A stretch of DNA of 64,000 bases, taken from positions 29,927,063 to 29,991,062 of the forward strand of contig OZ017795.1 of NCBI GenBank assembly GCA_963969395.1. Reading direction: 5' to 3'. The first letter of the stretch is position 1, and each line of letters begins with the position of its first letter. The notes beneath the pieces were generated by a model. That model worked only from the letters and a program-made list of their open reading frames with translations. It ran no database searches and had not been told where the DNA came from. This DNA comes from Pseudoscleropodium purum. Taxonomy: Eukaryota; Streptophyta; Bryopsida; Hypnales; Brachytheciaceae. The position numbers and the translations under genes were made by a program. Below, one piece after another: positions 12,917 through 24,460 of the stretch.

Positions 12917-15900
12917 TCATACCGACGTTCTATATGGCAGTCCCCGGATCTTGGATGAAGAGGATGGGTCGAATGACGAAACAGGAGAACCAGCAGAGCC
13001 TGTTAGGCCTGCAGCCTGACGTTGGTAAAAGCTGGCTGCAGCTGCAGCAGCGTTCTGCATATCAGCCCAGCTCCCTGTCGTGGCTTGAGCTCCCATCAGT
13101 CCTGACATTCCAAACGCCCCAGCAGCTGCCTGCGGAGGTTGAAAATGCTGGTGTGAAGTTCGAAACATTGGGGCCAGTAACGATGCAAATTGTCATGATC
13201 GTGATTTGTAACGTCTTGCAAGTATTTTGTCTAGGGAGGAAAGATCGTTGGACATTGTTCTCATCCATTTGGAAGATCCAAATACATCACTACAACCAAA
13301 ATCAAGTTGGCTATCCAAAATGCTGATTTATGTCTACACTTTCTCTTTTGTTAAAATTTCATTGCAAAAGGTAAATACTAAGATTGACTAATCAGCTGAT
13401 TAGATACTAGATTAGATAATTAGTGGAAAAATTAAACCAAGTCGATCGTCTAGGATCACTAGCATATCATTCCAAAGTACAATTACTACAAATAAAAAAT
13501 GGAACTTGGTAGATCTTAAAAAAGGTCTTTGATGTTGTCCTGTAAGTTCAAACTATACAGATCATCTCAGATCATCTTATACCTTTCTTTTGGGAAATGT
13601 TGGAAGTCACAAATTACAGCGCATTTTGTCCCAAACCAGGGGCATTCGGGGGTTAAACAAGAACCATACCTGTTGCTGTAGAAGTAGCAGTTGTACGCTT
13701 GGATCCATGGGTTGTGCCATTCCAAAACTAGATAATCCTCCAGTAGCCAGCAACATTTCACTGTATTAAGAGAAGTCAAATTTGTCAGACGGTAAAAATG
13801 CAGTCAGATTTAACAATAATAAATCAAAACATGCATATGTGTCAGCACACTGAAAATAGAAATGTCAGACTCAGTCCAGTCTAGAATAAACAAGACTGCC
13901 TTCAAATGAGTATGAGACACAAAAGCGGCCACAGATAAGGACGGAGTACACACCTCTTAGTGGCTCTAAAAAGCTCTATGTAACGTGAGCCAATGTTCTG
14001 CCGGTGGCGCTCCATGGCACGCTGAGCTTCATCAGAAGTAATGAACTCCACAAATGCCTCACCTGTGGGACGATCTGTTGCTCCCATCACAATATGTATG
14101 CCATTCGGCAAAATGTTATACCCTTCAAAGAAATCCATAATTTCTCTCTGACCAGCATTATAAGGAAGCCCACGCATCTTGATACAAACATTCTCAGATG
14201 TATCAGATAAGCCTTGAAGACCCGTCATACTCCCCAAGCCAGCGGCTTGCATAGCTGCTACATTCATCCCCGTCAAACCCTGAACTCCAAAGGCTCCCAT
14301 CATTCCCGGAATCTGAAATCACAAATACCCACCTCTAGTAAAGTTTACGTCTCACAGTTCTAACTACCTTAAAATATCTTGGTGTTCTAAAATGCCCACT
14401 ACAAATCCAGATCGAGTGACTTTCTCGTACCTGGCCGACACCAAACTGAGAAAACCCTCCGGCACCAGAAAACATGCCATACATTCGCTGCTGCACGGCA
14501 GTCATCATTTCCCCTTTTGTGCTTCGGAAGAGTTCCACGTAACGCTGTCGTGTCAAACATAGAAACATCAGACTATGTCGGAATGGTGGTGTGCATAAAT
14601 GATACGACAAATAAGAATATTAACAATCCCAGCGAATGAAGAAATGTCAGACACCCACCGATCCCATCGGTTCTCTGTGTAATTGCATTGCTCGTGCAGC
14701 TGTTTCTTCGTTTGCAAACTCAACAAATGCCTGCCAGACCAGACCAAAGATTAAGAACCAGATCCCAAAACACCATCAAGACAGAATCTGTAGACGGTCG
14801 TGCTCAAAATTCAACGACACACTACCTCTCCTGTCGGACGTCCGTCAGCATGAGTACAAAGGAAGATGCCATCAGCTACAACCTGCATTCCCTTGAAGAA
14901 AGCTGTGATGTCTGCTGATGTACAGCTGCTTACAATAACAGAAACCACTTGTCAACTTCCAAGATCTCATACTCAGTCGCCAACGTTACTCCAATCAGAC
15001 TCCGTGATCAGTATTTGTACAACATTTGGTGATTTAGTTGATTTCCGGTCAGAATAGCGTATTTAGATGTGATGGGGAACTACAATCAATAATATCCCAT
15101 GCTCACCTGTAAGGCATGCCCCGCATGCGCACCACTCCCGTGTAGCGCATATCTGGATTACCAGACATACCCGGGATACCCGTATTGAGAATACCGCCCG
15201 TAGCAACAGCACTACTCCCAGTAACAGTCCCACTTCCTCGGCCCACCATACGCAAAGCTCCCTGCCAGCAAAATCCTCGACTCAATGACATCCACTAATC
15301 TGCCGTCACTACAGAAAATGCGAGTACAGAAGATGTGGATATGCACTTACCTGCATGTCTGCTGGGTGGCCCTTGAAAACCTCTATGTAGCGGCTTCCAA
15401 TATGTTGCCTGAAATAAACGGGAACAACGAGCAGTGAACAAATATGTTTCAAACTGGCATATTTCAAAAATTGAACACTTCCATTCCCATGGAAATAATC
15501 AACTGAATGGAAATCATCAATAAGCTTACCGGTTCCGATCAAGGGCCTTGTTCGCAAGTTCTGCAGTCGCAAACTGAACATACGCTTGCCCGGTTGACCT
15601 TCCTGCACAGAGTTCCAGCAACGAGAATAAGTCTACCACAGTTGGAAATGTCTTAGGAATTAAATAATAAAAAATAATCCCCATTAAAAATAAAAAAGAG
15701 AAGGAAATCGCACCTTGGAAGTTGACACAAATAACTACCCCATCTGGCCCCATCTCCAGCCCCTTAAAAAAATCAGAGATGTCCGACTCGGAGGCACTGA
15801 ACGGAAGTCCCCGCAGGCGGACGACATTGCTTCGTTTCCTGAAAGCACACCCCGAGGAAACAATCAGGATACGCACGCTCTATTTGAAGAAAACCAGGAA

Positions 15901-16215
15901 AACGAGGTCCCTCGAGAGACCAAGAACTCCAACAAAACCATTGCTTTTAAATTTCAAAACTGTTGTCAAAACTGTTGTCCAAGTAGTCGCCAAGAAGTGA
16001 GTAGCTCTTCCGTTTTGTTATGAACTGCCAAAAAGAAAAAAAAGGTACAGGGACAATGCCAACACAAGAAGTGCGAGGAAAAGAAGGGGTGGAAAAGGCA
16101 CTCGTCCACCACCAAAGGTAAAGGAGCCCATGAAAATTGGAAGTCACCCGGACCACAACACTCACAATTCATCATCGAGAGCACTTCCTCCCACAAGCCC
16201 TCCTATGCCCGCCAT
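12917..16215 (-). CDS. hnRNP F/H / ESRP-like protein with three quasi-RRM domains
   Basis: An RNA-binding protein, probably nuclear and acting in splicing or RNA processing by analogy with hnRNP F/H, GRSF1 and ESRP. Eleven exons join in phase: 16215-16166, 15838-15714, 15602-15530, 15408-15351, 15261-15107, 14925-14826, 14730-14659, 14544-14431, 14312-13954, 13760-13670 and 13129-12917, giving about 469 residues. qRRM1 (residues ~22-98), qRRM2 (~146-222) and qRRM3 (~291-368) each start with R-G-(L/M)-P-(F/Y) and end with IGSRYIE(V/L)F or the like; GRSTGQAYVQF and RPTGEAFVEF mark the central strands. The remaining ~100 residues are rich in Gln, Ala, Gly and Met. The start MAGIGGLVGG was chosen because its exon splices in phase onto KRSNVVRLRGLPF. 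The last exon could also begin at an in-frame acceptor 18 bases upstream. The domain calls are secure; the exact target RNAs are unknown. Confidence 0.87.
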
Positions 16216-16284
16216 GCTGTGCCACCAACCCTAAAACCTCTGATGAGCTGCAAGCCAAACGCATGAGTCACCACAAGCAAGCAC

Positions 16285-16420
16285 CCATAAGCCAGCCAGC
16301 CAACCAACCAACCATCTCAAAACCATCTCAAAACCATCCAATCATCCATCCAACCAACCAACCAACCAATCCTCCGCTCCTCCACTCCACTACACCATAC
16401 CATACCATACCATACCCTAA
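16285..16420. repeat. CCAA/CCAT and ATACC simple repeats in the qRRM gene leader
   Basis: Runs of CCAACCAACC and ACCATCTCAA (about 16296-16370) and four units of ATACC (about 16395-16416) lie between the likely transcription start and the start codon of the minus-strand RRM gene. Confidence 0.7.
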
Positions 16421-16529
16421 AAAAACGTCCACCTCCCCAAACACACAACAAACGACAACAACAAACCCTAACTCCCACGCCCCGCAGTAGCTTCGTCGTC
16501 TTCCTCATTCAACCATCACCCTCACCACC

Positions 16530-16537
16530 ATTATATA
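16530..16537 (-). promoter_or_regulatory. TATA-box candidate for the qRRM gene
   Basis: TATATAAT on the minus strand lies about 315 bases before the proposed start codon and is followed by a TTAGGGTTTG-containing stretch typical of plant leaders. No transcript evidence is available. Confidence 0.4.
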
Positions 16538-17109
16538 CAGAAGAAGAAGGAGAATTTTCATATTCTAATCACATCATCACCATCTCTCGCTCATTCTCGC
16601 AGCAAGCAAACCCCGACACCCCAAACCGAGGGGGTCAATTTCCATCCACCAACCTTCCTCAACGGTGCCCAGTCCAAGGCTCGGGCCTTCGTCGGCGCCT
16701 CCTCGCCTTGTTCTTCTGCGGTCCTTCGAGATGTACAAGTAGTCAAGAGCTTCACGTTGGGGGAGTAATAAGCTTCGGGAGTCTGGCGATGCCGCAAACA
16801 AAAGCAAAAACAAACAAATGAAAGGAAGATGACGGAGAAGACAAAGAGAAGCGCTGCTGCCTCTGGTTTTGAGTTTCTTTACCCTAGCGTCGACAAACGG
16901 TGGTTACGAGGGGAGACGGAGAGGTGATACCCGGGTTGATACCCTTACATCCGTTACGTGCTGGATATATATCTCTTTATCTTAACCTGATTTGGCAGAG
17001 AGAAGCGGAAATGGAATTGCCACGTCAGATTTTGACAAGTCCACATCACCTTGCACCAATCTCTAGATGCCACGTGGATCTGTTGAAAAAAAACTTTGAT
17101 TTATGTTAA

Positions 17110-17965
17110 ATTTTACCTTTATATAGGATAGAAGGCTATTCCCTTGGGCACTGGAATTTTGGAGTGAGACTTTGGCTAGAGATACAACCTTGTATTGCAA
17201 AAAAGAAATACTATTGGAAAGCCAAGAATTTACTTTTGGATGACATTTAGCACCTATAAGAGATAGAAAGAAGTCATTTTTAATCTAATTGGGGGGACTT
17301 GGTTGGTGCTTTTACAAAAAGGTAGTATTGGAAACAAACCTTTTTTGTGGCCAAGATAGGAGGATTTATCATATATTTGGTGGGGAAGCAATCTTTTGCA
17401 ATAGATTTTCCTATTTTCAATGAATGAAATTATTCAATTGCTACAAAATCTAAGAACAATATTGCTCAATTAAACACTTTGGGATGAATATATATTTTCA
17501 TCCATATTGTATGTTTCATCCATGTCAATGGCTAAAAATAGTTTCACTATCACATTGGAGATTATTTTATGTGTTGTCAAAAAATAATGAAAAGAAATCT
17601 GGTTGGAAATCATATTTTTGTAGTATTGATGACTTTTCTACATAAGAAGATACTTGATCACTATGTAGTATATTTTAGCAACCTCAAATTCCTTATTCCT
17701 GATGTGAATTTGAGTGAAATATATGATCTTTTTTTAAATTTGATTCCATCCAAAGAAATGAGGTTTATCAAGTCCAGTTTCTATTGAAATTTGAAATTTT
17801 GAAAAATTCCTAAATTGTATATTTTATTGCAATTAAAACTTTGAATCTATAACCAAGGTCAAATGATTTTCTAATCATAGAAATAAATACTAAATTATTT
17901 TATTCTATGATATTCCACTACATTACATTTACCTATGGAGAAAACTCTAGATTTTTTGAGCTAAT
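17110..17965. other. AT-rich intergenic DNA with unassigned broken frames
   Basis: Plus-strand fragments such as 17569-17787 are open but have no recognisable domain. They look like old coding remains or chance frames. Confidence 0.4.
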
Positions 17966-18290
17966 TTTTATGACTTATTAATGACATGCAATTTCATCTC
18001 TGAAAATTAAAAATTTCAAGAATATATATTCACAACATGAAAACATCTTTATGACTTATAGATGACATGCAATTTCATCTCTGAAAATTAAAAATTTCAA
18101 GAATATATATTCACAACATGAAAACATCTTTATGACTTATAGATGACATGCAATTTCATCTCTGAAAATTAAAAATTTCAAGAATATATATTCACAACAT
18201 GAAAACATCTTTATGACTTATAGATGACATGCAATTTCATCTCTGAAAATTAAAAATTAAGAATTTCAAAAATATATATTCACATCATAA
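17965..18290. repeat. 81-bp minisatellite, about four copies
   Basis: GACATGCAATTTCATCTCTG recurs at 17983, 18064, 18145 and 18226, exactly 81 bases apart. The middle copies are nearly identical; the first and last are edge-diverged. No coding potential. Confidence 0.92.
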
Positions 18291-18739
18291 AATTACAAAA
18301 AAAACTAAGAATTTTGCAATCCAAAGCTATAATCATAGGTCCATCTTTTTAAGATTCTAAGTTTAGAAAGTTCAATTTTTGACAAAACATGGTATTTAAG
18401 GGATATTAACATTGAAAATATAAAAATTGTAGTATACAATGATATAAAAAAATTGTATTCATGCTACAATAGCCTATCCACATTCTACCTACAAGCTCTA
18501 AAAATTGCTCTTAGATTATACCATGAGTTGTTACTATATGAATGAAAAATTGTCCAATTATGAATTGGTGTCAATTTGGAATTACTATTATATAGTTTTA
18601 TAAATAATTGGGGACTAAGTTTGATTGGAAAGTAGACAAAATTTCAATGTAAATAATGTGGAGCTATGAATGATGGGATATTTTATACCATCCTAGGCAA
18701 TTACATGCACCATGTTGTTTTAATTTAAGGTTTATACCC

Positions 18740-18990
18740 CTTCATTTTTAATTCCATTTGCACCATTGATAGACAATCATTTGACATTTAATGGTAGTAC
18801 CTACAACCTTGAAGAACACCATACATTTTTGAATTCCATTTGCACCATTGATGGGCAATCATTTGACAATTAATAGCAATACCTATAACATTGAAAAGCA
18901 CCCTATACTTTTAGATTCCATTTGTACCATTGATGCACAACTAGTTGACAATTAATAGCAATACCTATAGCCTTGAAGAACACCCTCTTG
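18740..18990. repeat. 82-bp tandem repeat, three diverged copies
   Basis: ATTCCATTTGCACCATTGAT-type starts occur at 18751, 18833 and 18915, 82 bases apart, each followed by a TTGACA..TAATAG..CCTATA pattern. It lies under 0.5 kb from the 81-bp array but is unrelated in sequence. Confidence 0.88.
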
Positions 18991-19299
18991 TTGCAAACTT
19001 TAGAAAACCATAGCAATGTAAATCATTCAATTTAAGTTTAAAAATTTTAAATCAAATTGTAATGGATGTGTCTCCTTTTCTTATCTTGAAAATTTGTTAG
19101 AAAATGCTTTAATTTGCATAAAGGAAATCCTAAGCCAATATGCTCTTAAATGGACATATTCTACACCTCCTCCCTTAAGCCAAAATTCACTAACAAATGG
19201 CACTCCCAATTTGGATCATTAGTAGACATCCTACATGTTTCTTAAGCTACAAAATGGTCACTTATGGTAATGAGTTACCCCTCATTTGGAGTTCAATCT

Positions 19300-21315
19300 G
19301 GACTCCTATAATGCTTTCAGAATTCTCTTGTTAATTTGAAAACCAAATTACACCTTAAAAACCTAATTACTATGAAGGAGGATGAAGGACGAAGGAGGTT
19401 GTGGCAAGTGGACTACAGTAGCCTACATTGCTTTCACATAACTTTCACGTGCCAGTCACTGTTCTTGAGGTGTGGAGAGGAGTACCGATTTTTACAAGTG
19501 CGGCAGTGCAAGAGATAGGGTTTTCACTTTGAGCGATCCCCTGCTGAGATGAGTCAGAGGACCACTTATGATTGCTTATTTTGGAAAGCGTGCCCCACAG
19601 CCTGCGCAGTATGGGTACTTCATCTGCAAGGAATGATGCGTGATCACATCTGAAGGTGGTTCAGTTAGGCTAAAATAAGAACTTCCTCTGTGGAGTTCTC
19701 CCATTAAGATCGTGCTCAAAAGACGCTCTCCTCCTTCCCGTTGCTGTAGTCTTTCAATGTACAAAATTTGGTTTAGTACCTACGGGAAACTGTCTTCAGA
19801 AAAAAGATCCTCTTCATTAGACTTGCGAACAGTTGACATGAAAGCCAGATCGACTGAGTGCATGATACTTCTTTCATTCACAAGAGGATACACGTACAAA
19901 AGAAGAGATGATCACACAAGGAGTAATAAGATACAGCATTTTAATGTCACGACTTAAACAAAAAAGTTAAGTTGAAAATACAGCAGATTGAGCATAATTC
20001 TCTTTAGGTCACCTCTCCTCAGTAGAGCATTAAAATCTAGTTCATATCCACTTTGCTAATTCAAAATCTTCTACATGTGAGATTGGTAGATTCTCTATCA
20101 ATAAATCAAATAGATCTCAGAGAGGATGAACCTAATGACCAATTCTTCTGCATAGTGATCTAAAAGTATCTAACCAACAAATAATCTACCCTGAGAAGAT
20201 AGACACCTGCAGACGAGATTCCTGGTCCCCTGAATTACACGAAAGCAAGTCAAGCAGAAACAGAAACAGAAACAGAAAACATCAGAACACTGCAAGAATA
20301 CGAGGACTCCTGGATCCAGAAGGGAAGTGAAACCTTGGGTACACTAGGGCAACCAACAAGATTACACCCAAATGGACAAACATGAAGACACACAAGACCA
20401 CACGTGTAAAACTTAAAATCCAGCGGAAAAAGAGACATGTTGATCATATGCTTCTAGCACAAAACACCAACATGCTCATATTGCCGACAGAGAGAAGAGG
20501 CACCTGGCAGCTCAGCTCTCATTTATAATACCATTGCGCACTTAGTTATCACAAAATGACCTAGAATAAGTCATTAAATTCACATCTTCTACTCCAACCG
20601 TGTGCCTAGACAACCACGGGTCTAAACACACGGTTAGGACTAGGACTGAAACTTTAGGCTTGTGACATAGAAGCTATAATTCTCTAAAAGCACTAATGGA
20701 GTAACTGAACAACATGATACCGGTAACACATTTCAGAATTCCAGTGACAAGGAATTTTAAGCTATTACTATGTGAGCTAAATTCATTACATTCTAAGGAA
20801 GAGCGGAAACCTAGTATACGAAAACAAAGAAACCGCGCAGACGGAACCATTCCAAACGTCAAAAGAAGTAACAAAACAGAAACAATGTGATCCAAGCAAG
20901 GATACTTAGACCATGGTGCGAATGCCAACTCAATCCTAAATCTTGTGTTAACTGACTCGCTCGCATTCAACAGTCTATCCGGCAGTTCACTGTAAACCGA
21001 GACTGGACACTAAAACCTTGGAAGGACACAAGCACTGACAAGCTTTCGAAAACTCCCTGAAGTATCGAACTCAAACAACAATCCCTAAAATAACCAGCAC
21101 TTCCGACCCAAGATATTGCTCAGACATGCACGACTAGACAGCAGCAACGAATGCATGTATAGAAAACCGTGATCCAAGGGACAGGAATAACCTCTCCGAC
21201 TCTAGGAAATTTCTACGACCAACCTGAATCCCTCTATGCACAGAAAAGGAAAAACGTGAGGTAAAGGAGTAGGAAAACGCCTCCTTGTCGCACCAGATCT
21301 CAAAACCTCCGAACC
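19300..21315 (-). other. GC-richer 3' flank of the MOS11-like gene, noncoding as far as seen
   Basis: About 2 kb with clearly higher GC than the AT-rich DNA to its left. Open frames such as 19764-19576 and 20970-20674 (minus) show no domain or conserved pattern. A long or spliced 3' UTR, or a noncoding transcript, would explain the composition. It contains a compact hairpin at 20596-20635. Confidence 0.4.
20596..20635. other. Short perfect-loop hairpin
   Basis: AACCGTGTG pairs with CACACGGTT, then after two mismatches TAGAC pairs with GTCTA, around an 8-base loop. It may be an RNA structure in the 3' flank of the MOS11-like gene. No RNA family was recognised. Confidence 0.5.
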
Positions 21316-21894
21316 TTATTTCGCCGCCATGGTAAATCTAGCCATGCGCGCCTTCTTCTTGGCCTCCTCATCATGCGAAAGCTTAGGTTTCGCGGCGACC
21401 TCACTTTCACCGGCGACTTTCACTTCTTGAGGAATGCTTCCAAACCGCTCCGCCCGGGCTTTTCTCTTGGCATTCTCCGCCGCAATCAGAGCGCTCTTCG
21501 CCGCAGCCGAAAGACTCTTAGAAGGACTATCAGGCACCTTAGTTTGAGGTTTCACCTCTGCTTCAGAGGTGCCATTCTTCGTGCCATCATTAAACCTCGC
21601 AGCTCGGAGCTTCCGCTTCTCCGCCTCGGATATCTTGAGGTCGGTGCCAAACCGCTCCGCCCGCCTCCTTTTCTTCTCGATATCCGTTACAACCGCGGGC
21701 GTCGTCGCGGAGACCAATCGTTCCTCTTTCCCCGAATCCGCACTCCCATTCACATCAAATTTCGTGTCGAGCAAACCACTCTCCTCACCCTCCTTCACAT
21801 GCTCCCCATCCTCAAGACCATGCGCTGCAGCACCAGCCTGCTTCAATCCCTCCAACTGCGCAGACTGCTCTTTCTGCACGCCGGCGGAGGCCAT
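21316..21894 (-). CDS. MOS11: MOS11/SARNP-like protein (THO1-MOS11 C-terminal family)
   Basis: A predicted nuclear mRNA-export factor of the SARNP/CIP29/Tho1 family, which works with the TREX complex and its UAP56 helicase. A single open frame encodes 192 residues beginning MASAGVQKEQ. The first ~70 residues are acidic and low in complexity. The family signature is a set of short basic repeats of the form K-(R/K)-x-R-A-x-R-F: residues 74-83 (KKRRRAERFG), 93-101 (KRKLRAARF), 143-152 (KRKARAERFG) and 179-187 (KKKARMARF). There is no SAP domain at the N-terminus, as in plant MOS11. The coding frame has no intron, and the protein is close to the usual plant length. The start lies in a favourable context (GAG ATG GCC). 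The identification rests on the repeat motif and general layout. Confidence 0.85.
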   Translation of the reverse strand: MASAGVQKEQSAQLEGLKQAGAAAHGLEDGEHVKEGEESGLLDTKFDVNGSADSGKEERLVSATTPAVVTDIEKKRRRAERFGTDLKISEAEKRKLRAARFNDGTKNGTSEAEVKPQTKVPDSPSKSLSAAAKSALIAAENAKRKARAERFGSIPQEVKVAGESEVAAKPKLSHDEEAKKKARMARFTMAAK

Positions 21895-22489
21895 CTCAAC
21901 TCTCTCGATTCAGAATCTTTTCCAATCCAGGAAACTCCACCAATGGCCTGTCAAATACCGGCAAAGGGCGCCGCAAACATCAGCTGAAGGCTATTGTGTT
22001 CATGTAAATGAGCATAATCGAGGCTCTAAATTACGGGAAGGAATCAGGGAGACTGCGATGACTCATGGCGCGGTTCTTGCAAGTTGCGCGTGCTGGCGAT
22101 GGAGGATGTGCTTATTGCGGAAACGGCACTGGGTGGAGTGGGAGCAAGAGGAAACGAAACTTAGGGTTACCGAAAACGGAGAAGACCAAACTGACATGAG
22201 GAAGGAGGCTGTTCGACCGTGGTGGCCCTTTGACCGCGGGAATTTAAGGTACAGAAAATTAACCCCTTAGAAAGGACCCTATGACCCTGTAAGGTAGAAC
22301 CCTTTTAACCCCCCAAAGGACGGCCGGGGCGAACTGACCCCCTCCCTCGCTCAGCCCCTCAGAGAACGCTGAAATTTTTTATTTTCCACACATGATAAAA
22401 TTTGAAAATTTTGAATTCATATTTGCAATCAAAGGCCCCTCATTAGCTAGGTCTTCTATGAAAAATTAGCTTAGTCTAGTTCATAAATA

Positions 22490-23260
22490 GGGGGCTTTTT
22501 TTTTACTTGCATCCATGGAATGATTTGGAGGGCCGAGCCAAGAGACCAATTCACCCTGATCCAAAGGACAAGCTCATCACCATGGAAATCACCCGTTTTT
22601 AAATTGTGTTAATTGGTGGCTTAAAAAATTGTAAAAACATTCATTAGAAGTCAAGCTATTGGAAAAGACGTCTCATTTTCACACAAAATTTTGAGGATGA
22701 ATAGTTACACTTTTGCCCTACATGGAGAGATTCTTTATCATTCATGGGTCAAAAATCGTTCGTTGTGTCATTAGAAGAAACTTCAGGTCTCCAAAAGATT
22801 GTAAGTAATCAAGCCCTAAGAATGCAGTGAACGTAGCTAGTGGTGCAATCTAACATAGCCAAGAGAGTGCCACGCCATTGACCAATTTTTTTTTTAATTT
22901 CAACTTTTTTATGCATTCTAAAAATTAATTAATTATTTTCTTTTTTGAAATTTTTTTTAGGAACAATTGGTTGTCCCCTTTGCAACAAGGGAACAAGCTG
23001 TTGGAGGCCTCAAATTTCATCTAATAGATTTATGGATTAACCCCCCAAAGACAAGTTGATCACCACAAAAATCATAAGTTTTGGTACTATGTGAATTGTT
23101 GGCTTCAAAAATTGCATAAGCACTTATTGGAGGTTAAACTACTATAGATGACCTTCCCTTTTCACAAAAAATTTGGAAGATGAATAGTTGCACTTTTGTA
23201 TTGCATGGAAAGATTCTTTGTCATTCATCATTTACAAAATGCTGTTAGCATTGTTTATAG
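22490..23260. repeat. Tandem duplication, offset about 483 bp
   Basis: The segment at about 22566-22765 (GGACAAGCTCATCACCATGG, then a TGAATAGTTACACTTTTG stretch) recurs at about 23048-23245 with substitutions throughout. The spacing between matching CACTTTTG positions is 22708 to 23191. The first copy ends near a GAGTGCCACGCCATT plus poly-T stretch shared with other elements of the window. Confidence 0.65.
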
Positions 23261-23860
23261 ATTCAAGTCAAAAGACCTATAACAAACTTTGCTATAGATT
23301 GATTCCATTGCTAGATTTTTAATAAAAGAGATTTGGGCTACAATCAATGCTTTAGAAGTTGATGACCCATTTTCCAAACACTTAAGAAATTGAGCATATT
23401 TATAGGATGGGTTTAGTTAGGAAAAAAAACTCCCTTGTAGTGAAATAGGTTTCAAAGGGATTTGAAAGTTTTTTACATTTTTTTCTTAGAAACGAATTCA
23501 CCATGAATTTTTTTAAAAGATAATATTAAATTTATTCTTATTAAACAAATCGTTTTGTTTCCAACCATAGTTTGGTTACAAAATTGATATAAGTGTTAAT
23601 TGTGGCTTTCAATGTAGATGTTGTGATCATTTCATGCTTTCAATGTACACTTCTTGGACATTTTTGTTGCTCTTGCTCTATGTGAATTGTCACTTAAACT
23701 AGAGTTGATAAAAAATAGAGTAGCCTAAATGGCAAAAATGGGGGATATTCAAGAATGGGTTAGTTGTACTAGGTGATAGTAAAATGAAGTGATGAGTGAC
23801 CTCATTATGAACTATAAGCTTTTTAGTATAAATTTATTATTAGAAATAACTTTTACAACC

Positions 23861-24042
23861 TTTCATGTTAGAAAATAAAGTAGAACAACCTAATGTTTTT
23901 AATCATCAAATTTCCACATCTACAAGAACTTTCCATTTGCATCATATAGGCTTTCATGTTAGAAAATAAAGTAAAATAGTCCAATGTTTTTAGTCATCCA
24001 ATTCCTACATCTACAAGACCTTCCTATTTGCATCACTCTCCC
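23861..24042. repeat. 91-bp tandem duplication
   Basis: TTTCATGTTAGAAAATAAAG occurs at 23861 and 23952, and the following CACATCTACAAGA..CTTCC..TTTGCATCA pattern is repeated with few changes. Confidence 0.85.
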
Positions 24043-24251
24043 ACTCATTTCCACAAAGTGTGTAAATCATTTTCTTTGGCAAGCAATTGGATGCTATTGT
24101 TAGAAAACAACATCAAATTCACATCTATTTATGGATAGTTTAAGGTTTATAAAGATGTGGTCCAATAAATATTCGTTTAGATGGGCTTAGTTGTGAATGA
24201 ATGCTTGTTATAACAAATTGCAACTTCAACCAATAAAAAAAGCTTTTAGTA

Positions 24252-24460
24252 CACTACAAGAGAAAGGGGTGTTTTAAGTGAATTTTTAAATATAGTCCTA
24301 AATTTAAAATTTTATGTAATGACTTTTAAAGGTCATTACTTATAATATATGTGTTTTTCATAAAATTTTGCTAAAAATCTCTTTAAAGGTCATTACTTAA
24401 AATCTTATGTCTAGGACTATACTTAAAAACTCATTTAAAACATCCCTTTTTCTTGTAGTG
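24252..24460. mobile_element. CACTA-type MITE, 209 bp, with 3-bp target duplication
   Basis: The left end begins CACTACAAGAGAAAGGGG, and the reverse complement of the right end begins CACTACAAGAAAAAGGG. The inverted repeats remain alignable for about 70 bases on each side. The element is flanked by GTA at 24249-24251 and GTA at 24461-24463, the 3-bp target duplication expected of CACTA (CMC) transposons. There is no transposase, so this is a non-autonomous copy. Arm similarity suggests moderate age. Confidence 0.88.

Noticed and set aside
16317..16508. 63-codon minus-strand frame in the qRRM gene leader
   Set aside because: It is made of GGT/TGG and GTATG simple repeats and shows no protein family features.
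17965..18290. Regularly spaced repeats that could suggest a CRISPR array
   Set aside because: The whole 81-bp unit is repeated with no variable spacers, and the genome is eukaryotic.
21569..22270. 233-codon plus-strand frame opposite the MOS11-like gene
   Set aside because: It is an antisense shadow of a gene whose minus-strand product has a clear family repeat.
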